Shown piece by piece: positions 57,395-64,000 of a stretch of 64,000 bases of DNA. Position 1 is the stretch's first letter; every line of letters starts with the position of its first letter. Source of the DNA: Serripes groenlandicus (Eukaryota > Mollusca > Bivalvia > Cardiida > Cardiidae); NCBI GenBank assembly GCA_031761405.1, contig JASEVX010000096.1, positions 641,778-705,777 on the forward strand, in the 5' to 3' direction. Made by a program: the position numbers and the translations under genes. The notes below the pieces were generated by a model, which was not told the origin of the DNA, ran no database searches, and was given only the letters and a program-made list of their open reading frames with translations.

Positions 57395-59995
57395 AAAAGT
57401 AGACACCTCCCCTGTGCGAACTAACGTTTTTACCTCGAATCATGTCTATTCTATAGACATCCTCCCCTGGGCGAACTTAGGTTTTTACTTCGAATCATCC
57501 CATGTTTCTATAGACACCTCCCCTGTGCGAACTTAAGTTTTTACCTCGAATCATGTCTTTATTTATATAGACACCTCCCCTGTGCGAACTTAAGTTTTTA
57601 CCTCGAATCATGTCTATGTTTCTATAGACACCTCCCCTGTGCGAACTTAAGATTTTACCTCGAATCATGTCTATGTTTCTATAGACACTTCCCCTGTGTG
57701 AACTTAAGTTTTTACCTCGAATCATGTATATGTTACTATAGACACTTCCCCTGTGTGAACTTATAATTTTACCTCGAATCATGTCTATATTTCTATAAAC
57801 ACCTCCCCCTGTGCGAACTTAAGTTTTTACCAGGTTCGAATAATGTCTATGTTTCTATAGACACCTCCCCTGTGCGAACTCAAGTTTTTACCTAAAATCA
57901 TGTCTATGTTTCTATAGACACCTCCCCTGTGCGAACTTAAGTTTTTACCTCGAATCATGTCTATGTTTCTATAGACACCTCCCCTGTGCGAACTTAAGTT
58001 TTTACCAGGTTCGAATAATGTCTATGTTTCTATAGATACCTCCCCTGTGCAAACTTAAGTTTTTACCTCGAATCATGTCTATGTTTCTATAGACACCTCC
58101 CCTGTACGAACTTAAGTTTTTACCTCGAATCATGTCTATGTTTCTATAGACACCTCCCTTGTGCGAACTTAAGTTTTTACCTCGAATCAAGTATATATTT
58201 CTATAGACACCTCCCCTGAGCGAACTTAAGTTTTTACCTCGAATCATGTCTATGTTTCTATAGACACCTCCCCTGTGCGAACTTAAGTTTTTACATCGAA
58301 TCATGTCTATTCTTCTATAGACACCTCCCCTGTGCGAACTTAAGTTTTTACCAGGTTTGAATAATGTCTATGTTTCTATAGACACCTCCCCTGTGCGAAC
58401 TTAAGTTTTTACCTCGAATCATGTCGATGTTTCTATAGACACATCCCCTGTGCGAACTTAAGTTTTTACCTCGAATCATGTCTATGTTTCTATAGACACC
58501 TCTCCTATGCGAACTGAAGTTTTTACCTCGAATCATGTATATATTTCTATATACACCTCCCCTGTGCGAACTTAAGTTTTTACCAGGTTCGAATAATGTC
58601 TATATTTCTATAGACACCTCCCCTGTGCGAACTTAAGTTTTTACCTCGAATCATATCTATGTTTCTATATACACATCCCCTGTGCGAACTTAAGTTTTTA
58701 CCTCGAATCATGTCTATGTTTCTATAGACACCTCCCCTGTGCAAACTTAAGTTTTTACCTCCAATCATGTCTATGTTTCTATAGACACCTCCCCTGTACG
58801 AACTTAAGTTTTTACCTCGAATCATGTCTATGTTTCTATAGACACCTCCCTTGTGCGAACTTAAGTTTTTACCTCGAATCAAGTATATATTTCTATAGAC
58901 ACCTCCCCTGAGCGAACTTAAGTTTTTACCTCGAATCATGTCTATGTTTCTATAGACACCTCCCCTGTGCGAACTTAAGTTTTTACATCGAATCATGTCT
59001 ATTTTTCTATAGACACCTCCCCTGTGCGAACTTAAGTTTTTACCAGGTTTGAATAATGTCTATGTTTCTATAGACACCTCCCCTGTGCGACCTTAAGTTT
59101 TTACCTCGAATCATGTCTATGTTTCTATAGACACATCCCCTGTGCGAACTTAAGTTTTTACCTCGAATCATGTCTATGTTTCTATAGACACCTCTCCTAT
59201 GCGAACTGAAGTTTTTACCTCGAATCATGTATATATTTCTATATACACCTCCCCTGTGCGAACTTAAGTTTTTACCAGGTTCGAATAATGTCTATATTTC
59301 TATAGACACCTCCCCTGTGCGAACTTAAGTTTTTACTCGAATCATGTCTATGTTTCTATAGACACCTCCCCTGTGCGAACTTAAGATTTTACCTCGAATA
59401 ATGTCTATGTTTCTATAGACACCTCCCCTGTGCGAACTGAAGTTTTTACCTCGAATCATGTGTATATTTCTATAGACACCTCCCCTGAGCGAACTTAAGT
59501 TTTTACCTCGAATCATGTCTATGTTTCTATAGACACCTCCCCTGTGCGAACTTAAGTGTTTACCTCAAATCATGTCAATGTTTCTATAGACAACTCCCTT
59601 GTGCGAACTTAAGTTTTTACCAGGTTCGAATAATGTCTATGTTTCTATAGACACCTCCCCTGTGCGAACTTAAGTTTTTACCTCGAATCATGTCTATGTT
59701 TCTTTAGACACCTCCCCTGTGCGAACTTAAGTTTTTACCTCGAATCATGCGTATGTTTCTATAGATACCTCCCCTATTTGAACTGAAGTTTTTACCTCGA
59801 ATCATGTCTATGTTTCTATAGACACATCCCCTGTGTGAACTGAAGTTTTTACCTCGAATCATGTCTATGTTTCTATAGACACTTCCTCTGTGTGAACTGA
59901 AGTTTTTACCTCGAATAATGTCTATGTTTCTATAGACACCTCCCCTGTTCGAACTCAAGTTTTTACCTCGAATCATGTATAGAATGATGTCTATG
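57395..59995. repeat. 57-bp tandem repeat with a 692-bp higher-order copy
   Basis: About 45 units of TAGACACCTCCCCTGTGCGA, ACTTAAGTTTTTACCTCGAA, TCATGTCTATGTTTC. A variant with ACCAGGTTCGAATAATG adds 4 bp. The minus frame of each plain unit reads 19 codons (MIRGKNLSSHRGGVYRNID); the 4-bp variant ends the frame with RTW-stop. Rare variant CAAGTATATATTTC recurs at 58188 and 58880 (692 bp). Confidence 0.93.
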
Positions 59996-60054
59996 TTCCT
60001 ATATATCAGCAAAGTGTTTTACGACGTTTTCATTTCAATGTGTCAACGTCTTTG

Positions 60055-60140
60055 TTATGACCCGGCCGGGGATCAAACACGCGACTTTCCAAAAATGAGA
60101 CGGGTATTCGATCTTTACACCCAACAGGCCGTTTAATTTC
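60055..60140 (-). mobile_element. Family II SINE head fragment
   Basis: Reverse complement ends TTTGATCCCCGGCCGGGTCA TAACA, the family II head/body junction. Confidence 0.6.
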
Positions 60141-60289
60141 ATTTATATGTAAACTAACCGACGAACAATTTTGAACTTTCGGTTTTCTTTATTTCCGAAT
60201 GCAGTGGACCGACTCATTCGGGTCATACCAAAACAGTTTAATTATGGTAAATTTAGAAAATACGTTGAACCTTTTCACGTTACAGCTCC

Positions 60290-60520
60290 ATATTCATTGA
60301 TTGAGTTGTTGTTTGTGATTTAATGACGACATATTACCACAGCACGTTCACACAACCATATATTGTCTCGATTTCTAACACCAATTCTCTAAACAGCAGT
60401 ATTTCCCTACAACAAGCCAATTTCCACATACACTTTCGACCGTTCCTGGAAAGCGAATCGTCGGGAAAAAAGGTTGGCCTAGGTGGATTTTGAACTTTGC
60501 GAGACTACGTTAAACACTTT
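60290..60520 (-). mobile_element. Family I SINE, strongly decayed
   Basis: TTGATTGAGTTGTTG (3' end), ATATTACCACAGCACG, TTCTAACACCAATTCTCTAA, AAAAGGTTGGCCTAGGTGGA TTTTGAACTTT in the order of a minus-strand family I copy. Confidence 0.5.
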
Positions 60521-61510
60521 TAAAAATACATACCTTACTTTCCATTGGACTGCAGTCATATAAGGACTATTGTAAAATTAACCTTTATGGTTAATAACAA
60601 ATTATATTCTGTTCTAGTCTGATAATGTCTGACACACGTTTTATCAAACTCCCTATGACTAATTAGCCAACAGTTGAATATGTGATCTGAACCTACTCCT
60701 TTAACAATACCACGGACTCACTGGTGTCAGGCTAAACGGTAACATTCCGTAAAGCAACATCAAGCTAAATACTTCGTAATGATTGATTGAACAGTTTAAA
60801 CATATTTTCAATAACTTCTCGGCGACATTACTTTATGAGTAACGCGGTATCCGCTACTTAAGTATATTCTGTTTTTCAACATTCTTTCAACAATATCATG
60901 GCGACCAGTTCACATACCCATGTATTACTGCTTTCTCGCAAAAATACTTCGCACGACATTCTTCTCTAGCAACTAGTTTCTTTGTTTGTTTGTTCGTGTT
61001 TTCAAGTCTCTTTCAACAGTTTAGGTCATATCGCGCCGGACAGGAAAGATGATATTGATCACATACCTTATATTTACATCACGAAATAAGTATATCAGGC
61101 ATGAAAACAATACCACACCACCTGTATGAGTTCAAGAGATTCATTGAATCCAGTCATTCAGACCCATTCAGCTGGGATTTACAGTTGAAGCCAGCGTCCG
61201 ACTGTGGATGCCATTTTGACTGAATGTCCCCAGCAGCAGAAGCATCATGCAAATAGTGTCATAATTTGTAATGATTTGTGTCATTCTCAGTGGAGAATAA
61301 TTAGTCGAATCGGATTCGAGCAAACACTCAGTGTAACCCTCTTCAAGACATAGACACTTACTGGCGTATCTGCATTAGACTACAATTGAACATTGTAAAA
61401 CAAGGAGAAATTGCTCATTAAGTTAGATAAACTGTCGACGAGTTTTACCTGAAATAATGTTGAAAATGCGCCGTAAACCCCGATAAATACGCAACTGCAT
61501 ACGTTTGATA
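60521..61510. other. Unique sequence with a family I SINE body fragment
   Basis: TTTTTCAACATTCTTTCAAC to ACTTCGCACGACATTCTTC (60869-60985) is a headless minus-strand family I body. A weak hairpin-repeat relative (AACATTGTAAAACAAGGAGA AATTGCTCATTA) lies at 61390. The remainder shows nothing. Confidence 0.45.
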
Positions 61511-61514
61511 TTTA

Positions 61515-63060
61515 AACTTAATTTGATAACGATATATTCAAGTGTTGACCGAGGTTTAACACATTCCCTTATGTAGACATTTCTAAATTTGATAACGATA
61601 TATTCGAGTGTTGACCGTGGTTTAACCCATTACTCTATGTAGACATTTCTAAATTTGATAACGATATATTCGAGTGTTGACCGCTGTTTAACCCATTCCT
61701 TTATGTAGACAATTCTAAATTTGATAACGATATATTCGAGTGTTGACCGAGGTTTAACCCATTCCCTTATGTAGACACTTCTAGATTTGCTAACGAGATA
61801 TTCGAGTGTTGACCTAGGTTTAACCCATTCCCTTATGTAGACGTTTCTAAATTTGATAACGATATATTCAAGTGTTGACCGATGTTTAATCCATTCCCTT
61901 ATGTAGACACTTCTAAATTTGATAACGATATATTCGAGTGTTGTCCGAGGTTTAACCCTTTACCTTATGTAGACGTTTCTAAATTTGATAACGAAATATA
62001 TTACAGTGTTGACCGCGGTTTAACCCATTCTCTTATGTAGACGTTTTTAAATTGGATAACGATATATTCGAGTGTTGACGGATGTTTAAACCATTCCCTT
62101 ATGTAGACACTTCTAAATTACAGTGTTGACCGCGGTTTAACCCATTCTCTTATGTAGACGTTTTTAAATTGGATAACGATATATTCGAGTGTTGACGGAT
62201 GTTTAAACCATTCCCTTATGTAGACACTTCTAAATTTGACAACGATATATTCGAGTGTTGACCGAGGTTTAACCCATTCCCTTATGTATACATTTCTAAA
62301 TTTGATAACGATATATTCGAGTGTTGACCGAGGTTTAACCAATTCCCTTATGTAAACATTTACAAATGTAATAACGATATATTCGAGTGTTGACCGAGGT
62401 TTAACCCATTCCCTTATGTAGACATTTCTAAATTTATCAACGATATATTCAAGTGTTGACCTAGGTTTAACCCATTCACTTATGTAGACATTTCTAAATT
62501 TGATAGCGATATATTCGTGTGTTGACCGAGGTTTAACCCATTCCCTTTGTAGACATTTCTAACTTTGATACCGATATATTCGAGTGTTGACCGAGGTTTA
62601 ACTCATTACCTTATGTAGACATTTCTAAATTTGATAACGATATATTCGAGTGTTGACCGTGGTTTAACCCATTCCCTTATGTAGACATTTCTGACGCATC
62701 AGCATAAAACTAGACATTTCTAAATTTGATAACGATATATTCGAGTGTTGAACGAGCTTTAAACCATTCCCTTTTGCAGACACTTCTAAATTTGATAACG
62801 ATATATTCGAGTGTTGACCGAGGTTTAACCATTCCCTTTTGTAGACGTTTCTAAATTTGATAACGATATATTCGAGTGTTGACCGAGATTTAACCCATTT
62901 CCTTATGTAGACATTTCTAAATTTGATAACGATATATTTGAGTGTTGACGGATGTTTAAACCATGTCCTTATGTAGACACTTCTAGATTTGATAACGATA
63001 TATTCGAGTGTTGACCGTGGTTTAACCCATTCCCTTATGTAGATATTTCTGACGCATGAG
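61515..63060. repeat. 66-bp tandem repeat
   Basis: About 23 units of TCTAAATTTGATAACGATAT, ATTCGAGTGTTGACCGAGGT, TTAACCCATTCCCTTATGTA GACATT. A 117-bp segment is repeated almost exactly at 62003 and 62120. The tail TTTCTGACGCATSAGCATMA appears mid-array (62690) and again at the array end (63045). Confidence 0.93.
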
Positions 63061-63292
63061 CATCAAACTAATTTTGAAAACGTTATGAGGAATTTCTTCT
63101 TTTCTTCACAACTTGTCCAACTATATTAATTATTCAAAACATTTATTTATACAAAATGTCCACATATTTGCCAAGACATTTTCACAAGGGCGTTCGCTGC
63201 AACTTTGTCAAATTTGGGAAAATATTGATCAGTATAATTATGTTATCAGGTATAAGTTTTCAATCGATTTGATGGTGATCCGATGTATGTAC
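63061..63292. other. Unique sequence, nothing recognised
   Basis: No gene or repeat seen. Confidence 0.35.
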
Positions 63293-63455
63293 AATATGTT
63301 GTTGGTTTGTTTGTTTATTAGTGTTTTGTGTTTAACGTCACTATCAACATTTTGTCAGTTATATCGCGTCGTTTCCTTAGTAAGTTGCAAGTACGTCTGG
63401 TCCATTTATTCTGACACAAGCCTGTCAGTCGTAATGCTTACCCCACAGCCCTGAG
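63293..63455 (-). mobile_element. SINE-like 3' fragment
   Basis: GTTTGTTTGTTTATTAGTGT, GTGTTTAACGTCACTATCAA, CATTTTGTCAGTTATATCGC match SINE 3' bodies. The family II-like words CAGTCGTAATGCTTACCCCA and CAGCCCTGAGCACCAAG follow. No head is present. Confidence 0.5.
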
Positions 63456-63581
63456 CACCAAGAAAAGCGTACAGTCCCAAAACCTAATATATACTGTACA
63501 ATCAGTCGTCTGCTATACATTTACATATAGAAGAAACACAATTGTTTAACGTGTTTAATTTGTGTTAAAACGAATGTACAT

Positions 63582-63602
63582 ATACATATATATATATATA
63601 AA
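63582..63602. repeat. (TA)n microsatellite
   Basis: About ten TA units. Confidence 0.9.
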
Positions 63603-63689
63603 TGAATATCAATGTAAACGCGATCAGGGACGATCGAGATCAGCTTTGATCGAATTCTTGAATGTCCAGTAGTTGTTTCTCTTTTTAAA

Positions 63690-63985
63690 AAGTATAAAGC
63701 AACAGTTGAATACTTACACACATTTCTACTTAAACTATATAGAAACCATATACTTCATACTCAAGTATAAAGCAACAGTTGAATACTTACACACATTTCT
63801 ACTTAAACTATATAGAAACCATATACTTCATACTCAAGTATAAAGCAACAGTTGAATTCTTACACACATTTCTACTTAAACTATATAGAAATCATATACT
63901 GCCTACTCAAGTATAAAGCAACAGTTGCATTATTACACACATTTCTACTTAACTATATAGAAACCATATACTGCATACTCAAACG
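63690..63985. repeat. 73-bp tandem repeat, four copies
   Basis: Units with AAGTATAAAGCAACAGTTGA, TACTTACACACATTTCTACT and CTATATAGAAACCATATACT. The first two are almost identical. Confidence 0.92.
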
Positions 63986-64000
63986 TCACTTTTTGTGCAA

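Noticed and set aside
57495..60012. Set of minus-strand frames with MIRGKNLSSHRGGVYRNID
   Set aside because: 19-codon period of a 57-bp satellite, broken by 4-bp variants. No gene structure.
63113..63454. 113-residue plus-strand frame
   Set aside because: It starts at TTG rather than ATG, includes SINE-like sequence, and shows no motif.

Overview
This is eukaryotic, AT-rich, gene-poor DNA. It fits a bivalve mollusc or a close lophotrochozoan best. Reasons: a RING-less B-box/coiled-coil/NHL protein of the type expanded in bivalves, many tRNA-headed SINEs (two families, one with an (AATC)n tail), an interspersed element with internal 165-bp repeats that begins AACAAGAGGCCC, and very heavy satellite content. 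The species cannot be fixed from the sequence alone. There are no prokaryotic operons, no CRISPR array and no convincing free-standing tRNA or rRNA gene.

Layout. 1-776: 119-bp tandem repeat. 920-1838: array of copies of the 3' end of the neighbouring gene. 1838-3562 (minus): the only intact protein gene, a 574-residue B-box/coiled-coil/NHL protein. 4.13-7.48 kb: 76-bp satellite running into a (CA/GACA/GATA/CATA)n desert up to 9.85 kb. 10.29-11.27 kb: terminal-inverted-repeat element. 11.3-12.3 and 16.87-17.74 kb: two copies of a SINE-rich segment. 13.2-13.6 kb: broken transposase-like fragment. 19.29-30.25 kb: 11-kb satellite of about 71.5-bp monomers with 3,434-bp and 1,072-bp higher-order duplications. 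31.08-32.45 kb: 40-bp repeat carrying a bZIP-type site in nearly every copy. 33.38-36.47 kb: 42-bp repeat, open in one frame on each strand. 37-43 kb: palindromic and MITE-like elements and short minisatellites. 43-50 kb: SINEs and the 165-bp-repeat element. 51.6-52.05 kb: 28-bp repeat. 52.6 kb (minus): possible orphan exon. 53.4-53.95 kb (minus): LINE 3' remnant. 56.9-63.99 kb: 18-, 57-, 66- and 73-bp tandem arrays.

How the parts relate. The clearest biological signal is the TRIM-like gene and the five cassette copies directly downstream of it. They repeat its last NHL blade, four of the five stay in reading frame with their own stop codon, and they differ mainly in one short loop whose length changes by whole codons. 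Most of the rest looks like repeat turnover. Roughly half of the window is tandem repeat, and most of the remainder is dispersed SINE, MITE or LINE debris or unique sequence without recognisable genes.
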